Of a stretch of DNA of 64,000 bases, positions 10,413 to 22,100 are shown in pieces (the first letter of the stretch is position 1; every line of letters begins with the position of its first letter). A model generated the notes under the pieces. That model worked only from the letters and a program-made list of their open reading frames with translations. It searched no databases and was not told where the DNA came from. The stretch is taken from assembly GCA_015680685.1 (NCBI GenBank), contig MNCI01026966.1, positions 182,361-246,360 on the forward strand. Direction: 5' to 3'. This DNA comes from Gnetum montanum. Its lineage: Eukaryota; Streptophyta; Gnetopsida; Gnetales; Gnetaceae. The translations under genes were made by a program, and so were the position numbers.

Positions 10413-12164
10413 CTTGTTTTATGTTAAAGTGTCTTGCTTACTTCGATCCTATGTTATCAATGGAAGAAGAAGAGGAAGAGGCTTTGGCCCTTAGAGCAAG
10501 GGTGCCTACTGAAGAAGAAGAAAAGGCCCTAGACATAGGAGAAGAGGTCCCTGCCATAGAGGAAGAGGCCCCTATCGATGACCTTTTTGGAGAATGTGGT
10601 TCAGTACCTGAGGGGCACATGGGTGTTGAGAATGCCACCATACTTTTGAATCAGCTGGCTCCATTTTGATGCTGGTGAGTTTGACCACTTAATAGTGCGT
10701 TGATGGGTGATCCCCCTGCTATTACCCTTGAGGCTTTGTTGGGTAAGCTTTACACTATTGTTTGTCATTTTTCATTAGCTTTTTTGTTGTCCTCTCCATT
10801 TCTAACACATTTTATTATGGAGCGGACACCACTATTGATGCCCCTAGCCCTTCTTCTTTAATCTGTCTCTGACCCTAGACCGAGACCCCTAACAAATTCA
10901 CTTTTATGGATGGGGTAGTCGATGACATTAATGATTACCTAAGGCAGATCGATCTCAGGATTGGTATGTTAGAATTGCTACGCTAGGCTCTCTAAATTGT
11001 TGCAATTTTGCTACATCACTATGACTAATGCTCCCCCATGTATGATTGGTAGCGTCTCATCTCAAGTGGGATCCTAGGCAAGTCGTTGAGGTCGAAGCTG
11101 TGCCTAAACTTCTGCTAGAGGTAGCCCAGGTACCTCATCACATATACGATGAAGCAAGTAAATGTACGTTGTACTTGGCAAACTCCTTATGGGAGTGTAG
11201 GTGTGTGAATGAGGAAATTTGGAAGAAAGTACAAAACCTTGAGAAGGAGAAGATCAACCTAACCGTTGAGTTGGGGGACCTCCAATCCAGGAATGAATTT
11301 TTGTTGGCCCATGACACTCGGAATGGTAGTTGGTGTATGGTAGTCATTGACTTTGTAAGATATTGGATAGCCGTACGAAGTAAAAATGAGGCCACTCATG
11401 AGATTATTGAATAGTGCATGCAGATGGACCTTCTAGCACAGAAGAACCAGGACTAGAAGGATTATAGCACAAAGGTTTACAAATGGGGACAGACAAAAAA
11501 GAACCATAAAAATATGTATAAGATGGAACATGTTTTCTATCGTAAACAATATAGGGATGTTGTCATTGAGTTGCATATCCATAAGCTATTCCTTGATGTC
11601 ATCGGAACTTCTGGAGCTTAAGAAAAGTTCATGCAACAGGTGATGGTCAGTGAATCTCCTGAAAGGGAAATGACCCTTCTTGTTGGGGAGACCACCATTG
11701 CCACCTTTTTCCTAGGACCACCCAGATGGACAGCTATGGAAAAAAGGAAAGTTACGGTAAGCACTGATCTGAAAGAAGGAAATTGGGCCAACCTCACTAA
11801 GGGGGAGATCTTGCAACATCTTGCAGCTGGCATGGATTGGATACCCTCCAAGGTGGACGTAGGGCCATCTTGGGTTAGTCAATTTTTATCGTGTCATAAT
11901 TTATTTTATGAAAGCCTCTACCATAGATTTGAATCATTTTTTTATTTTCTATCTTACGTAGGATCCAAATGAAGATGCAGGACCTAGTGAAATAGGGAAT
12001 GGTGATGCAGTTGAAGATTCATAGTGTGGCAATGTGAGATTTTTATTTTTGTCTTTGAATTAAAATTTTTTGTAAACATTACTAACTGACATTGAATGAA
12101 GAATATAATGTGAAAGAATTTATTTCAATTTGGTTAATGTGTTATATTTATTTTTATTCTCTAT

Positions 12165-12360
12165 TTTTGTTTAGGCTCCTTGAGAGCTTCTCGTTCTAGT
12201 TTTAGGCCATTTTGGGTCATTGCTAGTTTTAGGCCATTTTGGTCCATTTATTAATAGTAAAATAATTTTTTTGGTTTATTTTTTGGTGGTTTTTTGAGAA
12301 GTGAAGTAACCAGTTTTAGGCCTTAGCGGACCGTGATGGTAGTTTAAGGCCATTTCAGGC
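12165..12360 (+). repeat. Hairpin modules between gene A and protease of element A
   Basis: Four units of TAGTTTTAGGCC / TAGTTTAAGGCC type lie between the stop codon of gene A and the minus-strand protease. Arms are less regular than elsewhere, which fits the age of this copy. Confidence 0.65.
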
Positions 12361-12639
12361 TATAGTGGTAGAATCAATGCAAGAGATAGCTATAAAGTAA
12401 ATGGTGGACATCATGTAAACAGTAGACATGATGCGAATATGGGAAGTAGATGATGCAAAGAATTGAAATAATGTAAACAATGGTTGTAATGTCAAAAGAA
12501 ATGAACATAATGCAAAAAGTGAATGTGGTGCTAAAAGTGAACATAATGTAAACAATGAACGTAAGGCTGAAATTAAGAAAAAAGGAGATATGAAGCCAAA
12601 CATTTATGGAGTTGAACTAGAGGTAATATCTAATTATGC

Positions 12640-13419
12640 AGTTTTTTTCTAACCCATTGTGGACTAGGTGAAGCATATGGTCGAGAGGCTTTGTTGTGGT
12701 ATTCTTCTATGTTGTTGTCTACCGCATGGAAAGGCAACTTGGCCCATGTAGTTTCTTTATCTGAGTTGGTGTTTTTGGCCAACTCATTAATCAAACAAAG
12801 AGTTTTAGTGCTAACAGATGCTTTTTTCTCAAGGATTACTATCTCTGAGCCCTACTCCATGTCAACGTTGTTTATTGCTTGGGTAGCAACTTCATCACTG
12901 TAGATCACCACTTCCCCACCCGCATAGGGTAGGTGGATCTCTTGATGTATCGATGAAGAGAAAACTCTTAATTGGGCTAACCATGACCTCCCTAAGATCA
13001 GGTCGAACCTGGGCATTTCTTCTACCACGATGAACATGACACTTGTGGGGAACTGGTTGCCTACCACAAAGTTAATATGGAAAGTTCCTTTTATGACTAC
13101 GCATGCCCCATTGAATGATTTCAAGCAAGAAGTTGTCGTGGGCTTGATTTGATCAACCAAGCCCAATTTTTCCACTATGGAAAATGGAATGAAATTTGTA
13201 GCGGCCCCATCATCAACGTGTACCCTTCAGATCTTGTATTGGATGACCCAAATTGTGATCAACATGGGCATTGTTATCACTTGACCTTTTTCAAGGTCAT
13301 CTTTAATGGACTTATCATGAAATGTCAACTGAGCTGGCCATGGTTCTTTGGCCATAGAGGGAAGCATGATAGTGTGGATTTCTTTCTCTTAGGCCATGGT
13401 TCCTGAGAACTTTGCAATA
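12640..13419 (-). pseudogene. Retroelement aspartic protease pseudogene, element A
   Basis: Minus strand. HVDDGAATNFIPFSIVEKLG (about 13,213-13,155) is the active-site region. LILGRSWLAQL and HLPYAGGEVVIY follow. The sequence is homologous to the protease copies at 2.5-2.9 kb and 49.3-50.1 kb but more diverged. It runs toward gene A, which lies on the opposite strand downstream, and no reverse transcriptase follows before the inverted element C-left. Several frame breaks. Confidence 0.8.
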
Positions 13420-15167
13420 TCTTTGATGATGTTTGATTGCCTCCTCTGACATCTGTTTATGCTATATACACCTAGTTCTTAGCAGTTCCTTCAGGAGTTC
13501 TAAAGGCTTAATGAGCAAGGGGATATACTTAGAGTGATCCTTGCACTCAAAGTTGGGCCTAGGTTGAGTTGGTGCCTTAGGTGCTAATGTTGAGGGCTGA
13601 TTGATGTTGCTTGAACTAGGTGTGGTGTGGGTGCTGTGGTCACCTTTTTATTGTTGCTATTGTTGGGCTTTGTCTCATTGGCCATAGTGGCCACCGTGGC
13701 TATTGCAGCCTTGCCCTTCTCTTTGTCCCTTTTGATGTATGCATTTTTGTATGTGACATAGGCTAGGTCTTTGCTAGCTTCGACCGCATCCTGGATGCTC
13801 ATGGTTTGAGCAAAGGCTTGGCTAAGGGAGCGCAGAGCTAGGTAATAAAGCTTAGACTTAATAAAGTCACTTACTACTCCCTTGAAGATGGCCAAAAAGT
13901 GGGCCTTAGTGATAGGCTCGTGCATTTCATTCAGGGTCGCTCTCCACTGTTGTATGAATCTCTGCATAGATTCCAATGGGTCTTTCTTGACACTCATGAG
14001 CTGATCCAATGTGACTTTTTGTTTCAAGTTGTATTTGAAGCGGGTCATGAATTGGCTTAACATCTCTTCTAGGATGGAAATGGAGGCACGTGGGAGTGCA
14101 CGGTACCAATCCAGAGCTTTGCTTGTGAGGAACATGGCAAAGACATGGATGATGGTGTGTGGCCATGGTTGCAAGAGTAGAGATTTGGACCTGAACATTA
14201 CCAAGTGCTCATTGGGGTCGCCCTCTTCATTGTATTTTGTAAATTGGGGGAGTGGCACCCTAGGGGACAACATGAGCATAGGCATGGCTAGGCTAATAGG
14301 GTTGTCATGGTAAATTTCCATGACCTGTACGATGTCAGAACCAGTGGCTTTAAGCTGCTTGATTTCATTTGTTAGGGTTTGGATGAGTTGGAAAGCTTGA
14401 TCCAAACCCGGAGATGTTGTAGGTGATTACAGGGCTACCTGAGTAGGCATCATATGTGATACTATTGGGGTGGCAGCCTATCCCATGGGGGGCATCATTA
14501 GAGCCACTCCAGTAATTTTTGCTACCTAGGCTTTCCACCACCTAGTGGGTGGTGCTATTGGGGTGACGACCATTGGTGGCACTATGGGGTTGGTAGTTTA
14601 CCTGGTTGGTGGGGTGGCCCACAATCCTGTGTTTGGTTGTACTACATGTGGAAGCTAGTGCGTTTAGGGTTGCATGTAGTGTAACATTAGAGAAGGTTGT
14701 GTAATAGGGAAAGAAGTGGTTGGCTCCCACCACATGGTTGAGATTGGGTTAGCTACTGGTGGAGGGACGGGTGCAAATGAGGGACCTGGGGAAAAGCTCA
14801 CATGCAATTGTGATGTGGGCAGAGTGTGTACGTATGGTAGCATAGGCGTGACTGACATTGGGTATGATGTCAAGGTAGATTGGGAAGGAAGGATGATTGG
14901 GAAAGAATTTGAAGGGCCCACTTGCTGGTACATTGAATGTATGAGATGGCTGCCCATGGCTGATAAAGGTGTGGGTTGTGGTAGGGTTGTGGTAACCACG
15001 AAGGGGGCAAAAGAAAAGAGCAAGTTCGACTGAAAGATAGTGGTGAGAGGGATAGCTGTAGCATAGGTATGGCCACCACCTTCGAAGTGGGAGTCCAAGT
15101 CTTCCTGTCTGTCCTGGAATGCTTCATCGTAATGGGACGCTATGTCCCATTCCCTAGACCTACTCAC
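13420..15167 (-). pseudogene. Ty3/gypsy gag pseudogene, element A
   Basis: Minus strand. An N-terminal proline/serine-rich part (15,167-14,664, open for 167 codons) leads into a well-kept gag core open from 14,405 to 13,584. The core shows LPQFTKYNEEGDPNEHLV, ALDWYRALP, a segment starting LSQFMTRFKY, and the end of the capsid-like region (QSKLYYLA type). Most similar to the gags of the C elements. The core is 273 codons, close to a full plant gypsy gag core, but the N-terminal part is in another frame, and the zinc-knuckle part toward protease (13.4-13.58 kb) is degraded. Confidence 0.85.
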
Positions 15168-16444
15168 TCACATCAACTAGTCTAAGACCCATTGATATGC
15201 TTCAATCAATGGGATGGTGACGTCAGAGGCAGGGATGAATTCCCTCTTGTTCCAGTGGAGGAACTCGAAGTTACATTTTTCCTCAAGTTCCTAATGATCC
15301 AAGGGTAGATTTTCCTGGGCCTTTTCATAGAGGAAGTCATATCGCTCTACGTCTTGCACCAAGTGCTCAAGTGATAGGTGCCGTAGTCTAAGGGACTAAC
15401 GTGGTGCTAGCATTGGGCTAGGTGGTCGCTCAGGGCCTATCATATTTTGGACCGAGTAGGGAACCTTTAGGTTCGAGGTGGGAATAACAGTGGTTGCAAG
15501 AATCATCTTGTGTTGTAAGATGGAAACTGTAAAAGAGAGAAATTGAAACTGGGTACACTGGGAAGTTACGTCTACTATGCTAAGAAGGAGTGGTATGCTA
15601 GAAGGTTTGCTACATCATGCGAGATGTAGGTAGTATAGGGTAGTGAACAAAGTAAACGTGGTATAGTGATCGGTTGGAGGCTTTCATCCTGCTGGGTCCC
15701 AGAGGAACTGTCGTTGTGACCAGTCTGCACCACATGGTGTGTAGACAACCACAAGGGTGTCACATCTATGCTAGTAGGTGATGGGGTATAGATAGTGTGT
15801 AGGATTACCCATGATATGCAGAAAGGGCATAAAGGGCCCTTCTTCTAATGCCAAAAAATATAGTGATCGAAAACATTGGTGGCTGGAACACTGAGAGGTC
15901 ACTGGGCATATAGCCTAACCCTAAATTGGTGCGAGGGCCATGTTGGGATAAATGAAAATGGGGTACCTTGAACAGTCTAGTGGATCAGACAGGAAATTAA
16001 TCAGTGTACAATAACTTTTCATCAATGATCATTTTAAAGACATTATGTGTGAGCTAAGTGATAAGCATCAAATGTAAACTGATGGAGAATAGTGAAAAAT
16101 ATGAAAATAGCAAAATGAAAGTGAAATAGATTTGAGTGAGAAAGTGCACCACCCCAAGATCGGGGGATATGATCTTTACTTGAATAAAGGAGGTGTACAA
16201 CAGATGGTAGTGTGGACAAGCATAGCTTGCAATGAAGCAGTATGGTCATATCTCCTTGAACTGCTATTAACAGTTTGCTAACAAGATCCTTCTGCTTGCC
16301 AGTCTCCTTATCACAGCTAATTGCTAGGAAGCCAAAATGCCAAAGTGCCAAACACACTTAAAAAGCCAACCATGCTAAAAATTCTAGAAGCCAACCATAG
16401 GAAAGATGAGTCCAAAAGCCAACCCTTTGAACATTGTTCACCAA

Positions 16445-16457
16445 GGTATTTATAGGG
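16445..16457 (-). promoter_or_regulatory. TATA box of LTR A
   Basis: On the minus strand this reads CCCTATAAATACC, identical in its core to the box of LTR C-right. Confidence 0.65.
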
Positions 16458-16859
16458 CTTGGAGTGGGAGAATAACGTGGTGTAGATGCCATGTGTACTG
16501 GGTCCCACAGAGTGCAAACGTGATAATGCCATGCTGCTGTGTAATGCCAGATGTAAAACCTGCTACGTTGTGACCATACCATTCAAGTTGCATGTGCCAG
16601 AGTCCAATGAGTTGCCATGTTTGTTACAAGAATTCCAACAGTGAATGCAAAGTGCAGCCTATGCTCTAGGACTACATCTTCCTTGCTCTTGTGAGCAAGG
16701 TCAAGTGTAGGAACAACTTTGGGGACAATCAAGGAGGGTGAAAAACAAAACAAACTTGCTGATTTTTTCCTTTAGAGATATGCCAGGATGAGAGTAACCA
16801 TTGCCAACAAGTTCTAGAGCTAACTGAAGATACCTTGGGACTTCCGTGTGGGTGTTACA

Positions 16860-17680
16860 CTATTTACGCTACTCAGCGTATTTGAGTAGCGTAAACATCC
16901 ACATGCTACGTTGCATAGCGTAGCCACCAATCTTGAAGGAAATATTTCTTGAAAGCCAAGAATACCTATTTAAGGCCTAGCTAGGCAAACAACTGCAACT
17001 CTATCTTTTATGCTAAAAGGTCTTGGAACCTACCAAGTTCATCCTTGGGACATTTTGGTGTTTTGCGTCCTTGCTACGCTGTGTAGTGTAGCACAGCATA
17101 GCAGCCAATGTGACATGCATCCTTGTCTGATCTACAATGCTTTGTTAAGAAAATTTGCTTGAGGCTCGAGGGCTAAGTGGGACAAGCAGTTTTGAAGGCT
17201 GAAGTGTGGCCAAGTGCAATCCTCTTGCTAGAACCACTTAGCAAAGGGCCTTCGTACATTCTGTCCTTGCTACACTGTGCTACGCTGCATAGCGTAGCAC
17301 CCAGTTTGTCTTGGATTCTAGCTCAATCTTGCAAATGTTTTATCATAGGATGTTAGTCATGTTCTGGCATGTTAGTAGAGCAAACTTGCTTGACAGTTGA
17401 AGCGTGGGCAAATGTGCTTACTCCATTAGAGCCATTTGAGTAGGAGTATCATCAAAATGCATCCCTACTACGCTATGCTACGCTACATAGCAGAGCACAG
17501 TGTAGCACTTAAATGAAGAGGATTTCTGATGAAATTTGCCACATTTTTGCTATGTCATGTTTCTCATGCAACAAGGATGAAGTGGGGTAGATACCCTAAA
17601 GGATTGAATTGTTGTCAATCTACATCTTTTGGGAACAATCAATCTCCCCAAGGCCTACTACATTGTGTAGCGTAGTAGGT
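16860..17680. repeat. Word cluster A in U3 of LTR A
   Basis: GCTACGCTA / TAGCGTAGC copies occur in both orientations at about 16,865-16,925, 17,075-17,105, 17,268-17,300, 17,463-17,505 and 17,662-17,675, spaced about 200 bp. The best is a perfect hairpin, GCTACGCTGCATAGCGTAGC at 17,279-17,298 (8-bp arms, 4-base loop). The spacers are otherwise unrelated in sequence. The same word fills intron 1 of gene A. Confidence 0.8.
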
Positions 17681-18048
17681 CTCTTAGTTAGAAAAGTTGT
17701 CAAATTTTTTTGTTCATCTTGAACACTTTCAGCAACTCCTAGCATGGTCCTTGGGTAGACCATCAGTTAAGTCAAGTGTCAAGCTGGGCAAGCTAGAGGG
17801 TGTAGCCAGCCTGTCAGCCTAGGAGATAGAAAATTTTCCAGACTGTACAGTCTACCCTAGGTGCCTCTTTCATGTAAACTAGCCTTGTGGTTGGATGCCA
17901 CGTTGACTGTACTATAGAGAGTGTTTTCTATACAGTCCAACGTGACACCATGCTTATGGGGATCCTTGCCAAAATCTCGAGATTGTTGAATCATGAGAGT
18001 CTTGAAATTTTATGGTGTTTCAATCATGACCTAAGAGTTAGATAAGTC

Positions 18049-18294
18049 AAATACCAACCAGGAGATAGGGTTCTTTATTGGAATCCCACACATGTGCCAC
18101 AATGAACTAAATTTCAAACGTTGTGGGAAGGACCTTATATCATTCATGAAACTTTTCCTTCAGGGTCCATGATGATCTATAAACTTGGAAGCTTGGATAA
18201 GAAATTATTGGTCAACATCCAACAAACCAAACCTTTTCATGAGCCTAAAATAGCTAGTACTAACGCTACTTCTATTGATGGACAACCCTGCTAA
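18049..18294 (+). pseudogene. C-terminal end of gypsy pol (integrase tail), family D
   Basis: In one frame with a single TGA, this stretch encodes the chromatin-contacting end of a gypsy integrase. It starts YQPGDRVLYWNPTHVPQ, includes LWEGPYIIHETFPSGSMM (GPY/F-type motif) and LLVNIQQTKPF, and stops at 18,292. The homologous tail on the minus strand is at 45,272-45,640. Homology between the two continues past the stop codons into noncoding DNA (CTTAGTTGTGG). The rest of pol is missing. Confidence 0.8.
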
Positions 18295-20257
18295 TTATTT
18301 TGGATCTCCTCCTTCTCACTTAGTTGTGGGGGAGATGACCACCAATGCTAGTCATTATAAGCCCTTAGTTTCTTTTATCTTTTTTTTTTTACACATTTTT
18401 CATCTTTACTTGTTTTTGTTTTACACCATTGTTAATGTCTTTACCATTTCTTTCTTTGTTACATTTTTTTTGATTTATTCTCACTCATCACATAATAAGA
18501 GCTCATTATGGTGGGTTGTACTATAATGATGGTAATTGCTACTATTTGGTTTTTACCTTTAACTTTCAATGTTGATGCTAAGATATGGTTTCTTTTGATA
18601 AAACAGGCAATGAGTCCATGTCATCCATTCATTCATTCAACTCTATGGTCTCCCTTTGTTATGGAAATGTACTATCCCTTTTTCTAATCAAACCTGTTAA
18701 TGAAATTGTGGCTTGGTATTCTTCAAACCAAGGAAAGATTCAAATGGATTGAAAAGGGTGTGACTTCAAGGGGATTTAATGCATTTTGGCTAGCTATTCT
18801 CTTGGGTACTTGATTATTTTTCATAGGTTTTCTACCATTCCATTGTCGACTAATATCAAGAAGTTGAATGAATCAAATAAGTCTTTGCATGGTGTGGTTC
18901 CCACTCAAAAATAAAAAATAAAAAAAACTAAACTGGTGGGAATTCAAAGCACACCCCTTAAAAAAAATAAAGGAACATGGGCTACAAGCACTGGTTATGG
19001 CACTAGAAAGATATGTTACACATGCTTGAAGGATCCCTCTAACTATGACCCTTTCTCACTTCTTGCTTCTCTATTCTTCTCTTTTTGGATTGGTGGTTGC
19101 TCTGTGAATGCATTCTTGTTGCTTCAGGAGGATGGGTTGGTCAAGTGTATTCATGCTAGGTCACTAGATGTGGTTAGTTTTAATTTGGATTTGGACTAAA
19201 TTTTATTAAGTCACCTTAACCACATAATATATAAGGGACTTTACACAACCTTGATTTTGGGATTCCATTCCATTCTCTCTTCTCTTTTCATCTTGCTTCT
19301 CATATTCTACCTCATTGCTAGTTTTATGATTAGTCTATATCTTGGTCGATGCATTATTATTCTTTGGTAAATTCTTGTGGTAAATTCTTAACTATTGTCT
19401 CCATATGTCATTCCTAGATCCTATGGACTGTTTGGTTTGTGGGTTTTTCAAGGCATAAAGTGCATGAACCTACTTTGGGAAGGACCCACTGGCATTCCTT
19501 GTTGGTGTAATTGTTAAGTTCATTTCCCTTAAAAATTTCTTATAATCAACTATTTCTTGTTTCAACCCATCCATGACATTCATTTTCTATTTATTGGCTT
19601 CACCATTGTTATTCTTCTAACCTTCCTTTTTCTTTCGTTTTCCATCCTATTGCTACTAGAGGCTCGCTCTTAGTTGTGGGGGCCTGTTGCAAACTTTTCC
19701 ATTTCATTACTTATCTCACCCCTACACCTTGGGTAGTTATCACTTACAAACCTCTAACCTAGTATTTGCCATACCCACAACCTAGCCAATGAGTTTCATA
19801 TTAAGGCAAGGTATCAACTGCATTATATATTATCTATCCTTGCTAATTTGTGATTGTGTTATGTGTGTAGATGGTGATCACATGAATAATGAATTTGGAT
19901 AGGAGGGAGCACACAAGATGGACTGGAGTTGAAGCATTGACACAAGGAACACGCTTAGTCATGTGGCCATGGACAAACAATGGTGTGCACCTTTTTGACA
20001 TCGGTAGCAACGCACTTCATTTTCTTTTATCTCTCTCTCTTCAAGCTATCAAATGAGGGACTGGATGTCATCTATGTATAGTGTTCACCACAATGATTAT
20101 GAACACCAATGCTGTAATACGTTTGTCAATTTGTTCACTAGGCACTTTGAGTCTGTCATTCCATGTTACCGTCAGTTGTTGTTCATTCAATAATCCCATA
20201 CATTCCCAATATTTTGTAAAGAACTCAAGGATGAGTTTTCATTCAATTATGGGGGTA
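18295..20257 (+). other. Spacer of family D between pol tail and LTR
   Basis: This is AT-rich sequence without a convincing gene. Short open frames (18,275-18,526, hydrophobic; 18,936-19,199) have no recognisable domain. The last 180 bp match the sequence before the LTR of the other D copy (39.9-40.08 kb), including a purine tract (ATTATGGGGGTA) just before the LTR. An internal gene like the one at 40.1-43.0 kb is not visible here and may be deleted. Confidence 0.5.
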
Positions 20258-21127
20258 TGATGAGTCACCAAAGAAGTAACTCGATATTGGACCCTCAATA
20301 TCAGACCCACGATATTGGACCCTCGATATCAGATAAGCGATATCAGATAAGCGATATCAGATGGGCCAAGCGATATCAGACATGCGATGTTAGAACTTGT
20401 CTTTTGGCTATAAATGAGAGATAGGGGCAGTTGGTTTGGAAGTAGTTTTTTAGTTCCTGAGCCAAACTCTTATAGTTCTTCTATTCTAGAGTTAGAATTA
20501 TTTTTGAGTGCCCACAGTAGGAGTCATAGAGTGAACATGTCTTTATTCAAACATTGTGTACCTGAGCACACCTTGTGTCTAGACATAAAGACAAACTTTG
20601 TGATAAACCTTGCAATATTTAGAATAGCTTAATTGTTTCATTTAATGTTGTTTACTATTATTTGATGCTTTAAGTAGTTAATTAATGTTATTTCCATAGA
20701 ATTATTAACTATCAATTATCAATGAATTAGCACACTCAACATGACCACTTCGAGCATACGTGGAACACTTGGTAACCCAGTAATGACTAGTGTTGGTAAT
20801 CCTAGTAGTGTTACATTGGTTCAAGATGTGTTTGGATAGTGAGAATGGATGCTGGTGTTAGGATTTGATCCACATTAGAGTTACAAAACCCATTAGTTAA
20901 TTAAATATTTTCATTGCATACACTTAAGAAAAACATAAAAATCATACACCTCAAGTTTACTTAACCATACAATTGTGCCTTATAAGTAAGCTTGGAAAGA
21001 CAATTACTACATAACTCATCTTTTTTCTGTGTAGGTGCATAAGCACTTAATCCTCAAAGTTTGATCAAATCACATGTGAATGCTTGTATTCGTATGGTTG
21101 GGTGTAGGGGTACCTCGCTGCTCATCA
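20258..21127 (+). mobile_element. LTR of family D (copy alpha)
   Basis: 870 bp, starting TGATGAG after a purine tract and ending CTCATCA, so the ends are inverted. TATA box CTATAAATGA at 20,408-20,417. Upstream of it is a private word cluster. Homologous LTRs lie at 28,056, 31,091 and (minus) 38,971-39,898. To the right it abuts an oppositely oriented copia relic, so no matching second LTR is present here. Confidence 0.75.
20281..20395. repeat. CGATATCAG word cluster in LTR alpha
   Basis: Eight copies or variants of CGATATCAG / CGATATTGG occur in about 115 bp, immediately upstream of the TATA box. The core GATATC is palindromic. The other D LTRs have different words at this position. Confidence 0.75.
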
Positions 21128-21189
21128 ACTTCTTCATTTGATAAACCTTTTTCAAACAATTGAAGCTCTTCCTACTTTTTATTTGAAGA

Positions 21190-22100
21190 TGACTGTCTCC
21201 AACTCAATTACCTTATTATTAGGTCCCTGTTCAACTTTTTCTTCCTATTTAATATTGTTAGAGGATTCATAAAAAACTACATCTTTGTTATAGATGATTT
21301 TATGCTTAGTAGGATATGATAATCTATACCCCTTAACATCATCATCATACCTAAAAAAAATAGAATTTCCATATTTAGGATCTTATTTTATACACTAAAA
21401 TTTTAAAATTAGAACATATGTAATATAATCAAAAAATCTAAGAAAAGAATAATTAGATGAACATGTCCATACATCTTTTTGGAATTTTAAAATTTAGTGT
21501 AGTTGTAAGTGATTTGTTAATCAAGAAACATGTTTTTGAATTGGTCTTTGCATAAAATTTTTCATTCACTTTGATATTTCTTATCATGTTTCTCACCCTT
21601 TTTAGAAGAGTTCTATTCATGCTTTATGTAACTTCATTTTACTTAGAGTATAGGCCACTATCTTGTGTCTTTTAATCCCAACTACTCTATGATAATTTTC
21701 AAATCCCATAGATTAGAAATATCCTTTGTTATTTATTCTTGAATATTTAATTGATTTACTTATGTTTTTTTCAATCCAAGCTTTAAATTTCTTTAAAACA
21801 TTAAAAACATCATATTTAGTGGAAGGATAATTTCCTAACCTTGAACCTAGGGTCTCATTACTATTTTTAGCAAATAGACCCTATTGAAATTCTATTACTT
21901 TATAGGATTGTAAGAAGGTCAACAAAAATTACTTATATTAAGATGGTAATGAACATGTTTATTATAAGAAAATAGACTTTCCTCTTCTTAGAAATTTAGA
22001 TAAGAAATCCTTTTCTTCTCAACTTTTTGATTGTAATAGTTATTTCTTTTGAAAGTGCTATATTGCTTTCCTAGTTACTTACATATATAATGATAATACT
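21190..22100 (-). pseudogene. Ty1/copia integrase relic
   Basis: Minus strand, broken frames. Recognisable pieces are FNVLKKFKAWIEKN (about 21,830-21,780; the FK-FKALVE region of copia integrase), and then KGYRLSYPTKHKIIYNKDVV followed by FYESS (about 21,335-21,260), the typical 'Y-L..P...K...S.DV.F.E' segment after the integrase core. No LTRs were found for it. It is the only Ty1/copia trace in the window. Confidence 0.6.

Larger units (their letters stand above)
7190..12024 (+). pseudogene. Gene A: antisense multi-exon gene inside element A (decayed paralogue of gene B)
   Basis: The family is unrecognised. It aligns with gene B along its length. Proposed exons: 7,190-7,309 (ending at GTAAGT), about 8,309-8,761, 8,816-about 9,145, 9,202-about 10,319, about 10,440-10,674, about 10,850-10,963, 11,053-11,873 and 11,962-12,024. 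Shared segments with gene B include FKINDQLFVDLF / VFHLSPVFFSNLF, SVPSDGLP / GMPADGLP, YYNWPRYLLEGL / WYNWAQFLLAGM, FMDGVVDDINDYL / FVDGIAEEVVEHL and KVYKWGQTKKNHK / KVRKWGQDEKNHK. Like gene B it has an acidic stretch (about 10,455-10,580), then a probable coiled coil (11.2-11.6 kb) and a short acidic end. At least eight in-frame stops and an 85-bp duplication show it is dead. It lies antisense to gag and protease of the host element (12.6-15.2 kb). Exons 1, 3 (3' end) and 5 (5' end) are least certain. Confidence 0.8.
15490..17950 (-). mobile_element. LTR of element A (5' LTR, minus orientation)
   Basis: It lies directly upstream of the minus-strand gag. Its inner end is placed near 15,490, where CATCTTACAACACAAGATG resembles the LTR ends of C and B. 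A TATA box lies at 16,445-16,457 and a dense word cluster upstream of it. The outer end is not fixed; the homology type changes near 17,950, where a gypsy D pol tail begins, so this LTR is probably truncated. Confidence 0.6.

Noticed and set aside
17279-17298. Rho-independent-type terminator hairpin
   Set aside because: Perfect hairpin but no T-run and a eukaryotic context. It is one of the element A word pairs.
18275-18526. Hydrophobic 83-codon frame after the D pol tail as an env-like protein
   Set aside because: It is rich in Phe only because of T-runs, is not preserved in the D copy at 45 kb, and has no signal or cleavage motif.
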